In this document: positions 34,725 through 48,621 of the stretch, piece by piece
Numbering within the stretch: position 1 is the stretch's first letter
Layout of the letters: the number at the start of each line of letters is the position of its first letter
NCBI RefSeq assembly: GCF_024448895.1
Contig: NZ_JAMOIC010000004.1
Location: 124,001-188,000, forward strand
Source of the DNA: Stutzerimonas stutzeri
Lineage (GTDB): Bacteria > Pseudomonadota > Gammaproteobacteria > Pseudomonadales > Pseudomonadaceae
Direction: 5' to 3'
DNA length: 64,000 nucleotides
Translations under genes and position numbers: made by a program
Notes under the pieces: model-generated
Database searches by the model: none
The model's input: the letters and a program-made list of their open reading frames with translations, nothing else
Told to the model about the DNA's origin: nothing

Positions 34725-34843
34725 ACTACGCTCCCGTCCCAATACAGCTTCTGCGGCTTTCTTCGAAAACCGTGGTAGTTGCGCTATTGCCGCCATAGGC
34801 GCAGTGGCACCTTCGCTTTTCCCCGGCGGCGCTGACCGCTTAA

Positions 34844-38661
<3,818 letters not shown>

Positions 38662-38696
38662 GTTCGCTCTCGCTCGAAAAGCTGGGCCATGCTAGA

Positions 38697-38724
38697 AAAG
38701 GGGCGGCGTTAGTCGCCCTTTTTT
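38697..38724 (+). terminator. Rho-independent terminator after eno
   Basis: AAAAGGGGCG (from 38697) and CGCCCTTTT (ending 38722) form a stem with a one-base bulge around GCGTTAGT, followed by a T-run to 38724. It lies 35 bases after the eno stop. Confidence 0.85.
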
Positions 38725-38861
38725 GTGGATAACCGTCAGCGCTGTTAAGGTGCCGCAGAGAGTGGGCGATGCGCTCGCCAGCAAGGGAAAGCCAGGCCAT
38801 GTCGCTGACCGCCGCCTATACCACGTCACCTGAAACCAACCGAATCCGTTCCATGCCTTCC

Positions 38862-39140
38862 ATGCGCAGTCCCTACTGGTTGTTCGTCGTTTTGATTCTG
38901 CTGTTAGGCGGTTTGCAGTATCGCCTTTGGGTGGGCGAGGGCAGCCTTGCTCAGGTCAGCGGGCTGAACAAGCAGATCGCCGAGCAGCAGGGCGAGAACC
39001 GTCGTTTGCTCGAACGCAACCGCATCCTCGAAGCGGAAGTGATGGAGCTCAAGCAGGGCATGGAGACTGTCGAGGAGCGCGCGCGCCATGAGCTGGGAAT
39101 GGTCAAAGAGGGTGAAACCCTCTTCCAGCTTACAGAATGA
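38862..39140 (+). CDS. ftsB: Cell division protein FtsB
   Basis: 92 residues from this start. A short cytoplasmic tail, one membrane helix (about residues 5-21, WLFVVLILLLGGLQYRL), then a coiled coil (LNKQIAEQQGENRRLLERNR) and a C-terminal segment ERARHELGMVKEGETLFQL that binds FtsQ. It forms the FtsQLB complex of the divisome. The start is uncertain: ATG 38862 gives the family N-terminus MRSPYWLFV, but ATG 38853 and ATG 38799 are in frame, and the last has the better Shine-Dalgarno (AAGGGA). The end overlaps ispD by four bases. Confidence 0.93.
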   Translation: MRSPYWLFVVLILLLGGLQYRLWVGEGSLAQVSGLNKQIAEQQGENRRLLERNRILEAEVMELKQGMETVEERARHELGMVKEGETLFQLTE

Positions 39141-39841
39141 CTGCGCTTCAGCTTCCGCCGTTCTGGGTAGTGATTCCCGCGGCGGGCATTGGCAGCCGCA
39201 TGCGCGCCGATCGGCCCAAGCAATACCTCAGGCTTGGTGACCAGACTATTCTCGAACACACGCTCGATTGTTTTCTCGATCACCCACAGCTACGCGCGCT
39301 GGTCGTGTGCCTGGCTGAGGATGATCCATACTGGCCCAATCTGAATTGTGCCAATGATGCGCGTGTTCACCGCGCCGCCGGCGGCAGCGAGCGGGCAGAT
39401 TCTGTCCTTGCTGGACTGCTGGAGTTGTCCAGATTGGGCGCACACGACCTGGACTGGGTGCTGGTGCACGATGCCGCGCGGCCCAATCTCGTGATCGACG
39501 ACCTGAATAATTTATTGAGCTCACTGGCGGACGACCCGGTTGGCGGTCTTCTCGCTGTACCTGCGCGTGACACTCTCAAGCGTGCGGGAGCTGATGGGAG
39601 GGTGCAGGAAACGGTCGATCGCAGCGTCATCTGGCAAGCATTCACGCCTCAGATGTTTCGGCTCGGCTCCCTCCGGGCTGCGCTTGCGGATGCGCTTGTC
39701 AGCGGTGCTGCCGTTACCGATGAGGCGTCGGCGTTGGAGTGGGCTGGGCATCACCCGCGGCTTGTCGAGGGGCGGGCCGACAATCTGAAGATTACTCGTC
39801 CCGAAGATCTTCAATGGCTGGAGCAGCGCTGGAAGTCCTGA
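39137..39841 (+). CDS. ispD: 2-C-methyl-D-erythritol 4-phosphate cytidylyltransferase
   Basis: 234 residues; third step of the MEP isoprenoid pathway. The N-terminal nucleotide-binding signature AAGIGSRMRADRPKQYL (about 15-31) and VLVHDAARPNL are present, with the lysine and arginine residues that bind CTP. Coupled to ftsB through ATGA. In many gammaproteobacteria ispF follows directly, but here ispF lies 6.5 kb further on, as in P. aeruginosa. Confidence 0.96.
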   Translation: MTALQLPPFWVVIPAAGIGSRMRADRPKQYLRLGDQTILEHTLDCFLDHPQLRALVVCLAEDDPYWPNLNCANDARVHRAAGGSERADSVLAGLLELSRLGAHDLDWVLVHDAARPNLVIDDLNNLLSSLADDPVGGLLAVPARDTLKRAGADGRVQETVDRSVIWQAFTPQMFRLGSLRAALADALVSGAAVTDEASALEWAGHHPRLVEGRADNLKITRPEDLQWLEQRWKS

Positions 39842-39848
39842 ACTTACG

Positions 39849-39878
39849 CGATGCAGGGCAGATATCCACCCTGCATCG
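39849..39878. terminator. Hairpin between convergent ispD and the baeRF-like gene
   Basis: CGATGCAGGG (39849-39858) and CCCTGCATCG (39869-39878) form a perfect 10-bp stem with a 10-base loop. It is in the 57-base gap between convergent genes and can act on both strands. There is no T-run on either side, so strict rho-independent action is doubtful. Confidence 0.55.
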
Positions 39879-39898
39879 AATATCACACTGATTGCGGT

Positions 39899-41065
39899 CT
39901 AGTAGCGATAGATCGCCGCCGCACCGCTGTTGGTCGGCATGCGCTCGGTTGGGACCGAGATCACCTCACCACCTTGTTCCATTGTCCAGATGGTCAGCTC
40001 GTCCAGTAGATCGGGCGTAGTTGCCGAGTCGTCTTCTACCGGTATCGCCTTTCCTTGTTGCTTGTCCGCTACACCGGGGATCTGGCGTTCCGCCTCCACC
40101 AGCAGTGTTGCGACCCGCCCTTCAAGCGTCGCCTGGCCGATCCGCTCGAGCTGATCTGTGGCCAGCCCCTGGCCATGGGACTCACCGTACTGGTCGATGA
40201 AGCTTTCCAGTCGCTTGATGTAACGCGGCTGCATCACCAACCAGCTCTTCTGCCGAAGTTCGTCGTGGCTCAGCATGGATGCATCGTTCTCGATGCCTTC
40301 AGGTAAGAGGAAGTCGTTGTGGCTCTGTTTGCGAAAGTGAAACTGGTGCTCGGGCAGTGCCGCCAGAATCAGAGGGAGCTTCGATTTGCGGCTGTGGTGC
40401 TCGAGAATGGCGCGGTCAACCTCTCGGAAAAACCGATCACGGTCCCTGTCGATTTCGTCCTGGCGGCCGGCGCCACCGCTCTCAACCTGCATCGGGTCGC
40501 CTCGCTCGTTGGCGCGGCCGAAGCCTTGTGGGAAACCTGTCTGTCCCTTTTCGGTCAGCTCGCGACCAAGGGCTTCCTCGAGAGTTTTAGGAACGCCTGC
40601 GTTCAGCTGGACTTCATCAATGCTGTCGCGATTGCCCTCGAAGAGTCTTACCGAATCAAGCGTGACCGCGAGTATCTGATAGCGGTCCGCGGATTGGGCA
40701 ATGCGTAGCAAAGGCTTCAGGTGCATCCGGTCATTGGCAACGGCTAATTCCGGCACGGTGCGTTGCAGTCGGAACACCTCGAAGTAGTCATTCGCACCGA
40801 ATACCGCGAGGCCGTCGCGGTTGGCGTTCCAGAAGTCAGGATCATCAATCAGGTCATGGAAAGGCTTGAGTAGGCTCTTGGCCTGGTCTGCACGACCTTG
40901 CTGCTTGAGGGAATCCTCCAGTTGACGGACAAGATGCTTGAAGCGGATCGGGTCTTGCTGGCGCTCTGGAAAACTGCGGTGAGTGGGCTGATAAAGCGAA
41001 AGGCAGGGAGCCTCGCGCTTTGCCAGCAATTGGGACATGGTTTCACGATCGAGCAATCTGTTCAT
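39899..41065 (-). CDS. Probable bacterial eRF1-like (baeRF) protein
   Basis: 388 residues, no signal peptide, no membrane segment. The N-terminus (LLAKREAPCLSLYQPTHRSF) and overall three-part layout fit the baeRF proteins, bacterial relatives of archaeo-eukaryotic release factor eRF1, which Burroughs and Aravind described computationally. I recognise this by sequence feel, not by a search. Where the GGQ loop would be, residues 196-216 read SGGAGRQDEIDRDRDRFFREV: a Gly-Gly-Ala followed by an Arg/Asp-rich helix, so the catalytic glutamine appears absent. The last 35 residues hold a helix and IWTMEQGGEVISVP, similar to the end of eRF1 domain 3. It lies 86 bases downstream of an HPF-type gene on the same strand, suggesting a ribosome-related role. 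Function in bacteria is unproven. Confidence 0.7.
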   Translation of the reverse strand: MNRLLDRETMSQLLAKREAPCLSLYQPTHRSFPERQQDPIRFKHLVRQLEDSLKQQGRADQAKSLLKPFHDLIDDPDFWNANRDGLAVFGANDYFEVFRLQRTVPELAVANDRMHLKPLLRIAQSADRYQILAVTLDSVRLFEGNRDSIDEVQLNAGVPKTLEEALGRELTEKGQTGFPQGFGRANERGDPMQVESGGAGRQDEIDRDRDRFFREVDRAILEHHSRKSKLPLILAALPEHQFHFRKQSHNDFLLPEGIENDASMLSHDELRQKSWLVMQPRYIKRLESFIDQYGESHGQGLATDQLERIGQATLEGRVATLLVEAERQIPGVADKQQGKAIPVEDDSATTPDLLDELTIWTMEQGGEVISVPTERMPTNSGAAAIYRY

Positions 41066-41151
41066 GAACGGCCTCTGTCGGTGGTTTGAAGTTGATCGGG
41101 TCCCTCGCGGACGGTCGCCGGCCTGCGACGGCAGGTCGGCGCTACTGGTTG

Positions 41152-41469
41152 TCAGTGGTGATTGAGTTTCTTGTCCAGCGCATGCGCCAGGGCGTGATTG
41201 AGTTTCTCTGCGGCGCCATCGATCGCCAGTGTCAGTGAGTCCGCCTTGTGGGTAGTGGAGATGGGCTCGTGACCCTTGATCCGGGCTTCCATCTGACAGC
41301 GCTTGTCCTGGGGGCCGCTCTTGCCGCTGTTCTCGTCGTTGAGATGAACTTCGACTCGGGTCAGCTGATCATCGAAACGTTCCAGTTCACTTTCGACTGT
41401 CGCCTTCACATGCTCCTCGAGAGTGCTGGTCACATCGACGCTGTGATTGCTGTTCACCAGAATCTGCAT
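41152..41469 (-). CDS. HPF/RaiA-family ribosome-associated protein
   Basis: 105 residues. The beta-alpha-beta-beta-beta-alpha fold of hibernation factors is visible: MQILVNSNHSVDVTSTLEEH, then VKATVESELERF, then RVEVHLNDENSG and RCQMEARIKGHEPI, and a final helix LNHALAHALDKKLNH. Proteins of this family sit in the ribosomal A/P site and inactivate or protect idle ribosomes. Pseudomonas also has an Hpf gene near rpoN, so this is probably a second paralogue. AGGAGG seven bases before the ATG predicts strong translation. It precedes the baeRF-like gene, probably as an operon. Confidence 0.85.
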   Translation of the reverse strand: MQILVNSNHSVDVTSTLEEHVKATVESELERFDDQLTRVEVHLNDENSGKSGPQDKRCQMEARIKGHEPISTTHKADSLTLAIDGAAEKLNHALAHALDKKLNHH

Positions 41470-41610
41470 GTTGTCCTCCTGATTGAATCGCCGGCTCGCT
41501 CAAGCAAAGCGCCGGAGGCGCCGGCTTCAGAATTTCGACGTGGTGGGTTAAGCCGGGTTCCGACTGTTTGCGCAGAGTCGGACGCGCGGCGCAGTCGCGA
41601 CTCAGTTGCA

Positions 41611-42501
41611 TTACTGACGGTATTCAGGTCGCGCGGCCAGGCCATCTTTAAGCGACTGGACCAGTAGGCGGACCTTTGGCAACGGGTAGCGACGCTGCGG
41701 GTAGACCGCCCACACAGCTGTGTTCGGCGGCTGGTTGTCTTCGAGCAATGAAACCAGCTCGCCCCGGCGCAGCGGCTCCTGAACGTAGTAATCGGGCAGC
41801 TGGCAGAGGCCGAAACCACGAAGCGCCGCGTCTAGTACCGCTTGGCCACTGTTGCAGCGCCAATTGCCGGCTGGTTTGAACGGTTGTTCCCGGCCATCGA
41901 CCTGAAGCATCCATGTGTCCCCGGTGCCGACGAGACAGTTGTGCCGCGCCAGTTCAGACAGGGTATGCGGTCGACCGTAGCGCTCCAGATAGCTCGGTGC
42001 CGCGCATAGATACATGGCGCGAGGGGCGATTCGGGTTGCTACCAGCCGTGACTCGCTGAGCCGACCCAGGCGAATCGCGAGGTCATAACCTTCCTGAACG
42101 AGGTCAAGCGTGCGGTTGGACAGTTCTATCTCAACCCGCAACTGTGGGTGCTGGGCCATGAAATCATTCACCAGAGGCACGATGAAACGTTCGCCGTAAG
42201 CCACGGCGGCCGTCATGCGAAGCAACCCGGTTGGCGCCGCATGCAGATCGCTGATCGCGTGAAACGCCTCGTCACGCTCTTCGACCAACCGCTGGCAGCG
42301 CGCCAGAAAAGTATGTCCAGCCTCCGTCAGCGATACACGGCGGGTGGTTCGATAGAGCAGTCGCGCCTGCAGCCGCTCCTCCAGGCGCGCCACCTGCCGG
42401 CTGACGTGGGAGGACGATACCCGCAGTTGTTCTGCTGCACGCATGAAGCTGCCGCGCTCGGCTACGGCTACGAATTCATCCAGCCCTTCCCAACGATTCA
42501 T
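41611..42501 (-). CDS. gfnR: LysR-family regulator of formaldehyde detoxification (GfnR-like)
   Basis: 296 residues. The N-terminal winged helix-turn-helix is clear (SFMRAAEQLRVSSSHVSRQV, about 18-37), followed by a linker helix and a two-lobed effector domain beginning about residue 90. It is divergent from adhC-fghA with a 144-base gap. In P. aeruginosa the regulator in this position (PA3630, GfnR) activates the glutathione-dependent formaldehyde operon; that function is inferred here from position and family. It probably represses its own gene, as most LysR proteins do. Confidence 0.85.
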   Translation of the reverse strand: MNRWEGLDEFVAVAERGSFMRAAEQLRVSSSHVSRQVARLEERLQARLLYRTTRRVSLTEAGHTFLARCQRLVEERDEAFHAISDLHAAPTGLLRMTAAVAYGERFIVPLVNDFMAQHPQLRVEIELSNRTLDLVQEGYDLAIRLGRLSESRLVATRIAPRAMYLCAAPSYLERYGRPHTLSELARHNCLVGTGDTWMLQVDGREQPFKPAGNWRCNSGQAVLDAALRGFGLCQLPDYYVQEPLRRGELVSLLEDNQPPNTAVWAVYPQRRYPLPKVRLLVQSLKDGLAARPEYRQ

Positions 42502-42528
42502 CGAAAGCTCTGCCTCGAATTCACTGCT

Positions 42529-43761
<1,233 letters not shown>

Positions 43762-43774
43762 TCATTGCACCGCG

Positions 43775-43808
43775 CCGCTGCGCGCTGTTCTCAGCGCGCT
43801 TGCAGCGG
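43775..43808 (+). repeat. Intercistronic hairpin between adhC and fghA
   Basis: GCGCGCTG (43780-43787) and CAGCGCGC (43792-43799) form a perfect 8-bp stem with a TTCT loop, extended outward by CCGCT / AGCGG. There is no T-run. In an operon such a structure may protect the 3' end of the adhC message or lower expression of fghA. Confidence 0.6.
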
Positions 43809-43830
43809 CCGCGGCATGCGCGGAGGGCCT

Positions 43831-44676
43831 ATGAGCCTTGAGATTATTTCCTGCCAGAAGAGCTTCGGTGGTTGGCACAAGCGTTACCGCCACCGCTCCA
43901 ATAGCCTGAATTGCGACATGGTGTTCGCCGTCTATCTGCCGCCGCAGGCCGAGCAGGGCGAAAAGCTGCCGGTGCTGTATTGGCTGTCGGGACTGACCTG
44001 CACCGATGAGAACTTCATGCAAAAGGCCGGTGCCCATCGGCTGGCCGCAGAACTAGGCTTGATCATCGTTGCGCCGGATACGAGCCCGCGTGGGGCAGAT
44101 GTTCCGGACGACCCTGACAAGGCCTACGATTTCGGGCTGGGCGCGGGCTTCTACCTCAACGCCACTCAGGAGCCATGGGCGCAGCACTACCGGATGTATG
44201 ACTACGTGGTGGATGAACTACCGGCGCTGATCGAGGCTAACTTTCCGGTCTCGGACAAGCGTGGGATCAGCGGTCACTCCATGGGTGGTCACGGTGCGTT
44301 GGTCTGCGCGCTGAAAAATCCCGGGCGCTACCAATCACTCTCGGCGTTCGCACCGATTGCCAATCCGGTCGATTGCCCATGGGGTGAAAAAGCGTTCACG
44401 GGCTATCTGGGCAGTGATCGCTCACGTTGGCGCGATTGGGACGCCTGTTCACTGATCGGCAAAGCGCAGGAGAAGCTCCCGATTCTGGTCGACCAGGGTG
44501 ATCGCGATGACTTCATGGCTGATCAGCTGAAACCTCATGCACTCGAAGCAGCAGCCAGGGCTGCGGAGTACCCACTGAAACTGCGCATTCAGCCGGGTTA
44601 CGACCACAGCTACTACTTCATCAGCAGCTTCATCGAAGACCACCTGCAGCACCATGCGCAGGCCCTCAAAAGCTGA
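43831..44676 (+). CDS. fghA: S-formylglutathione hydrolase
   Basis: 281 residues, esterase D family. It hydrolyses S-formylglutathione to formate and glutathione, completing formaldehyde removal after AdhC. The nucleophile serine is in [11 protein letters not shown] (about residue 150), with the aspartate in DQGDRDDF and histidine in GYDHSYYF. The frame is open upstream to 43765, but the ATG at 43831 behind GGAGGG gives the family start [14 protein letters not shown]. Confidence 0.96.
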   Translation: MSLEIISCQKSFGGWHKRYRHRSNSLNCDMVFAVYLPPQAEQGEKLPVLYWLSGLTCTDENFMQKAGAHRLAAELGLIIVAPDTSPRGADVPDDPDKAYDFGLGAGFYLNATQEPWAQHYRMYDYVVDELPALIEANFPVSDKRGISGHSMGGHGALVCALKNPGRYQSLSAFAPIANPVDCPWGEKAFTGYLGSDRSRWRDWDACSLIGKAQEKLPILVDQGDRDDFMADQLKPHALEAAARAAEYPLKLRIQPGYDHSYYFISSFIEDHLQHHAQALKS

Positions 44677-44718
44677 GTGCGTGCGCAGCCTCTGCTGATT
44701 GGTCGGCTCGAATAAAAA

Positions 44719-44747
44719 AGGCCCGGCTGGTTTACCAGCCGGGCCTT
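44719..44747 (-). terminator. Terminator of the old-yellow-enzyme gene (minus strand)
   Basis: AAGGCCCGGCTGG and CCAGCCGGGCCTT form a perfect 13-bp stem with a 3-base loop. Read on the minus strand it is followed by a T-run (complement of the AAAAAA at 44714-44719), so it is a strong terminator for the minus-strand gene that ends at 44761. On the plus strand it may also help end the fghA transcript. Confidence 0.92.
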
Positions 44748-44760
44748 CCATCGCAAGGAG

Positions 44761-45810
44761 CTAGAGCGATGGATAATCGGTAAAGCCTTCGGCGCCCTTG
44801 GCATAGAACAACTCAGGGCGCGCTTCGTTGAGCGGCGCATCCTGACGCAGGCGCTGGGCAAGATCCGGGTTGGCGATGTACGGCACGCCAAAGGCCACGG
44901 CGTCAGCCTTGCCGTCGGCCAACCAGGCGTTGCCCTGTTCCTTGCTGAAGCTCTCATTGACGATGTAGACACCGCCGAACAGGTCTTTCAGCTGCGGGCC
45001 CAGGCTGTCTTCGCCGGCTTTTTCGCGGGAGCAGATAAAGCCGATGCCACGCTTGCCCAGCTCACGCGCCAGATAGCCGAAGGTATCGGCCAGGTTGGTA
45101 TCGCCCATGTCGTGAAGGTCTGCGCGGGGTGACAGGTGCACGCCCACACGGCCGGGTCCCCAGACGCTGATTGCGGCATCCGTGACTTCGAGCATAAGAC
45201 GGGCACGATTTTCCAGTGAGCCGCCGTATTCATCGGTGCGCTGGTTGGTGCTGGTCTGCAGGAACTGATCGAGCAGATATCCGTTGGCGCCATGGATCTC
45301 TACGCCGTCGAAGCCAGCTTCACGCGCATTCTCGGCACCTTTGCGGTACGCCTCGACGATGCCGGCAATTTCTGAGGTTTCCAGCGCGCGCGGCGTTTCA
45401 AAACCCTTCATTGGCCGCACAAGGCTCACGTGACCGGCAGGCTTTATAGCGCTGGGCGCGACTGGCAGTTGGCCGTCCAGGTAGATCGGGTCCGAGATCC
45501 GGCCAACGTGCCAGAGCTGCAGGACGATCTTGCCGCCTTTTGCATGCACGGTATCGGTAACTTTTTTCCAACCCTGAATCTGCTCGGCGGACCAGATGCC
45601 CGGTGTGTCCGGATATCCGACGCCCATCGGTGTGACCGAAGTGGCTTCGCTGATGATCAGACCGGCTCCGGCGCGCTGACCGTAGTATTCGGCGATCAGG
45701 TCGCCCGGAACGCGGCCAGGTTCGGCGCGGCAGCGGGTCAGCGGGGCCATGATGATGCGGTTGGCCAGTTCGAGGTCGCCGATCTTGATTGGGTCGAAAA
45801 GTGTAGGCAT
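44761..45810 (-). CDS. Old yellow enzyme family NADH/NADPH:flavin oxidoreductase (NemA/XenB-like)
   Basis: 349 residues, FMN-binding TIM barrel. Signatures: NRIIMAPLTRCRAEPGRVP, the substrate-binding H-G-A-N in GVEIHGANGYLLDQFLQ, and SLENRARLMLEV. Related enzymes reduce alpha,beta-unsaturated carbonyls, N-ethylmaleimide and nitro compounds. The start is placed at the ATG for MPTLFDPIKIGDLELANR (five codons inside the longest frame). It lies 38 bases downstream of an ArsR-family gene, which probably senses reactive electrophiles and controls it. This differs from the TetR-type NemR control in E. coli. Confidence 0.9.
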   Translation of the reverse strand: MPTLFDPIKIGDLELANRIIMAPLTRCRAEPGRVPGDLIAEYYGQRAGAGLIISEATSVTPMGVGYPDTPGIWSAEQIQGWKKVTDTVHAKGGKIVLQLWHVGRISDPIYLDGQLPVAPSAIKPAGHVSLVRPMKGFETPRALETSEIAGIVEAYRKGAENAREAGFDGVEIHGANGYLLDQFLQTSTNQRTDEYGGSLENRARLMLEVTDAAISVWGPGRVGVHLSPRADLHDMGDTNLADTFGYLARELGKRGIGFICSREKAGEDSLGPQLKDLFGGVYIVNESFSKEQGNAWLADGKADAVAFGVPYIANPDLAQRLRQDAPLNEARPELFYAKGAEGFTDYPSL

Positions 45811-45848
45811 AGCGTGCAGCTCCATGACAGGGAAAGCGTTGGTAAAGC

Positions 45849-46151
45849 TCAGAGTTCCTGGCCGAGACGGGCCAGAAAGGCCTCGATGGCCGGTTCATTG
45901 CGTTTGAAGAAGTGCCACTGGCCCACCTTGCGGTTGGTGACCAGCCCTGCTCGCTGCAGGGTTGCCAGATGAGCCGATACGGTGGATTGCGAAAGCCCGG
46001 CGCGCTGGTCGATCTGACCGGCACATACGCCGTTTTCAAGTGAATGATGCTGCTCGGCGAAATACTGTTGAGGCTCTTTCAGCCATTGCAGGATTTCCCT
46101 GCGCAACGGATGGGCGATGGCCTTGATGATGTCGTCGAGCTCGTCTTTCAT
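45849..46151 (-). CDS. ArsR-family transcriptional regulator
   Basis: 100 residues. A winged helix-turn-helix is visible: IAHPLRREILQWL at the start, then QIDQRAGLSQSTVSAHLATL (the recognition helix, about 46-65) and RAGLVTNRKVGQWHFFKRN (wing). It lacks the ELCVCD metal motif of arsenic sensors. One cysteine (in NGVCAGQ) precedes the helix and could serve as a redox sensor. It heads the two-gene unit with the old yellow enzyme and is divergent from ispF. Confidence 0.88.
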   Translation of the reverse strand: MKDELDDIIKAIAHPLRREILQWLKEPQQYFAEQHHSLENGVCAGQIDQRAGLSQSTVSAHLATLQRAGLVTNRKVGQWHFFKRNEPAIEAFLARLGQEL

Positions 46152-46191
46152 GGTCTCGTCCGGTTCCGTATATCGCGATGGGGCGAACTAT

Positions 46192-46211
46192 ATATCGGTA
46201 TAAAACGATAT
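46192..46211. promoter_or_regulatory. Inverted repeat upstream of the ArsR gene, candidate operator
   Basis: ATATCG (46192-46197) and CGATAT (46206-46211) are separated by 8 bases; a further TATATCG copy lies at about 46169. The site is 40 bases upstream of the arsR-like start in the divergent gap, where a dimeric ArsR autorepressor would bind. Confidence 0.5.
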
Positions 46212-46323
46212 GAGATCGATTCGGTTGATGGTGGTTATCGGCTGCGTTGATCCGAGAAGTGCGGGTTCAACCGCTGGCGTGGTCCTGTAGAATCGCGGGC
46301 TGTTCTTTTCGGGGTTCAAGACT

Positions 46324-46797
46324 ATGCGTATCGGTCACGGCTACGACGTTCACCGTTTCGGTGAGGGCGATTTCGTCACCCTCGGCGGCGTCCGGATTCC
46401 ACACAGGTTCGGACTGGTCGCGCATTCGGACGGTGATGTGCTGTTGCATGCCTTGAGCGATGCCCTGCTCGGTGCCGCGGCGCTTGGTGATATCGGCAAG
46501 CACTTCCCCGACACCGATCCGGCTTTCAAAGGAGCCGATAGCCGTGCGTTGCTCCGCCACGTGCTTAAACAGGTTCAGGGCAAGGGATGGAAGGTGGGTA
46601 ACGTCGATGCGACCATCGTCGCCCAGGCGCCAAAGATGGCGCCGCATATCGATGCGATGCGCCACCTGATCGCCGAAGACCTTCAGGTCGATCTCGACCA
46701 AGTCAATGTCAAAGCCACCACGACAGAAAAGCTCGGTTTTGTTGGGCGCGAAGAAGGGATCGCGGTTCACGCTGTCGCGTTGCTGGTCAGGGCATGA
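46324..46797 (+). CDS. ispF: 2-C-methyl-D-erythritol 2,4-cyclodiphosphate synthase
   Basis: 157 residues; fifth step of the MEP pathway. Zinc ligands Asp8 and His10 lie in [10 protein letters not shown] and a third histidine in [12 protein letters not shown]. The [18 protein letters not shown] segment is typical. It begins a tightly packed plus-strand series; its stop overlaps truD (ATGA). Confidence 0.97.
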   Translation: MRIGHGYDVHRFGEGDFVTLGGVRIPHRFGLVAHSDGDVLLHALSDALLGAAALGDIGKHFPDTDPAFKGADSRALLRHVLKQVQGKGWKVGNVDATIVAQAPKMAPHIDAMRHLIAEDLQVDLDQVNVKATTTEKLGFVGREEGIAVHAVALLVRA

Positions 46798-47834
46798 CCC
46801 AAGACCAATTGCTTGGCCCCTGTGCACATGGCGGGGCCTGTGGCACTGCAGTACTCAAGGCCGTAGCCGAAGACTTTCAGGTCGACGAAGTGCTGGATAT
46901 CCCTCTATCGGGCGCAGGGGAGCACCTGTGGTTATGGGTTGAGAAGCGCAACCTCAACACTGAGGAAGCGGCACGCCGGATCGCCCGCGCGGCTGGCGTT
47001 CCAGTACGCAACATCAGCTACGCCGGGCTGAAGGATCGGCAGGCGCTGACCCGGCAGTGGTTCAGCCTGCATCTGCCGGGCAAAGCCGATCCGCAATTGA
47101 GCAAGGCCGAAGATGAAACCCTGAAGATCCTCAAGACCGGACGGCACCAGCGCAAGCTGCAGCGCGGTGCGCACTCGGCGAACGGTTTCATCCTGCGGCT
47201 GACCGAACTCCGGGCGGAGCGGCACGAACTCGATGCTCGGCTCGAGCGGATCAAGGCGCAGGGGGTGCCTAACTATTTTGGCCTGCAGCGTTTCGGCTTC
47301 GAAGGCAGCAATGTCCTGGGTGCCCGGGAGTATGCCGCTCGCGAGGAGCTTCCCGTACAGCGTAATCTGCGGTCGCGCCTGTTATCAGCCGGCCGCAGCT
47401 ACTTGTTTAACCGGGTGCTGGCCGCGCGAGTTGCAGATGGCAGCTGGAACACGGCTAAGGTAGGTGACCTGCTGGCATTTACCGATAGCCGAAGCTTCTT
47501 TCCTGCCGGCGAGGCCGAATGCAGCGATCCCCGGCTTACTATTCTGGACCTGCATCCCACCGGTCCGCTCTGGGGACTTGGCGACTCGCCTGCAACGGGC
47601 CGAGCAGGGGCGCTGGAGTGCAGCGTCGGCGCAGCGGAGCCGTCAATCGCCAAGTGGCTCGCAGAAGCTGGCATGAAGCATGAACGGCGCATTCTTCGCC
47701 TCCCCATTGGCGGCTTGTCGTGGCATTATCCCGAGCCTGACATTCTGCAACTTGAATTCGTCCTGCCGACCGGATGCTTCGCCACAGCTGTGGTGCGTGA
47801 ATTGGTCAGCCTGGCAGGGCAGACGGACATCTGA
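46794..47834 (+). CDS. truD: tRNA pseudouridine(13) synthase
   Basis: 346 residues. It makes pseudouridine at position 13 of tRNA-Glu. The catalytic aspartate is in [17 protein letters not shown] (about residue 80), and [14 protein letters not shown] is another TruD motif. The ATG overlaps the ispF stop and the TGA overlaps the surE ATG, so the three are translationally coupled. Confidence 0.96.
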   Translation: MTQDQLLGPCAHGGACGTAVLKAVAEDFQVDEVLDIPLSGAGEHLWLWVEKRNLNTEEAARRIARAAGVPVRNISYAGLKDRQALTRQWFSLHLPGKADPQLSKAEDETLKILKTGRHQRKLQRGAHSANGFILRLTELRAERHELDARLERIKAQGVPNYFGLQRFGFEGSNVLGAREYAAREELPVQRNLRSRLLSAGRSYLFNRVLAARVADGSWNTAKVGDLLAFTDSRSFFPAGEAECSDPRLTILDLHPTGPLWGLGDSPATGRAGALECSVGAAEPSIAKWLAEAGMKHERRILRLPIGGLSWHYPEPDILQLEFVLPTGCFATAVVRELVSLAGQTDI

Positions 47835-48583
47835 TGCGTATTTTGATCGCCAACGACGACGGGGTGTATGCACCCGGGCTCGCCGCGCTTTATGACGCGC
47901 TGGCGGATTTTGCCGAGTGCATTGTGGTTGCCCCGATCCAGGACATGAGTGGCGCGAGCAGCGCGCTGACCCTGGATCGCCCGCTTCATCCCGTCACCAT
48001 GCCGAACGGCTTCATCGGCGTGAACGGAACACCCACCGATTGCGTTCACCTGGGCATCAACGGCCTGCTTGAAGACGCACCGGACATGGTGGTTTCTGGA
48101 ATCAATCTGGGTGCCAATCTTGGCGATGACGTGCTGTATTCCGGTACGGTCGCGGCAGCCATCGAAGGGCGCTTCACTGGCAAGCCTGCATTCGCGTTCT
48201 CACTGGTATCGCGCCAGACCGATAACCTGCCTACTGCGGCTTATGTCGCGCGCAAACTGGTCGAGCATCAGGCTTCACTCGATCTGCCGCCGCGAACGGT
48301 ATTGAACGTCAACGTGCCCAACCTGCCGCTGGATCACATCCGCGGGATCCAGTTGACGCGCCTCGGGCATCGCCAAAGAGCCAAGCCTCCGGTCAAGCAG
48401 GCCAATCCGCGAGGCAAGGACGGGTACTGGATCTCCGTTGCCGGGGATGTCGAGGACGGCGGTCCGGGCACCGATTTCCATGCTGTCATGCAGGGCTATG
48501 TTTCGATCACCCCATTGCAGCTTGACCGAACCTTTCATGAGGCCTTCGACGGTCTCGACAGTTGGCTGGAGGGCGTGTTGTGA
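47834..48583 (+). CDS. surE: 5'/3'-nucleotidase SurE
   Basis: 249 residues. A metal-dependent phosphatase acting on nucleoside monophosphates, associated with stationary-phase survival. The N-terminal [16 protein letters not shown] carries the metal-binding Asp-Asp; [15 protein letters not shown] and [11 protein letters not shown] are further signatures. It is coupled to truD and followed by pcm, and the whole series leads to rpoS. Confidence 0.97.
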   Translation: MRILIANDDGVYAPGLAALYDALADFAECIVVAPIQDMSGASSALTLDRPLHPVTMPNGFIGVNGTPTDCVHLGINGLLEDAPDMVVSGINLGANLGDDVLYSGTVAAAIEGRFTGKPAFAFSLVSRQTDNLPTAAYVARKLVEHQASLDLPPRTVLNVNVPNLPLDHIRGIQLTRLGHRQRAKPPVKQANPRGKDGYWISVAGDVEDGGPGTDFHAVMQGYVSITPLQLDRTFHEAFDGLDSWLEGVL

Positions 48584-48621
48584 ACCGCGGACCTGACGAT
48601 TTTCTGCGCCACGGCACCGGA

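Noticed and set aside
41535-41567. AlgU-type promoter upstream of the HPF gene (GGAAC and TCTGA on the minus strand)
   Set aside because: The spacing between the two elements is about 24 bases, well beyond the 16-17 expected.
41560-41581. CCGACT/AGTCGG hairpin as terminator of gfnR
   Set aside because: The stem is only six base pairs with no T-run on the minus strand, and it may equally belong to the leader of the HPF gene.
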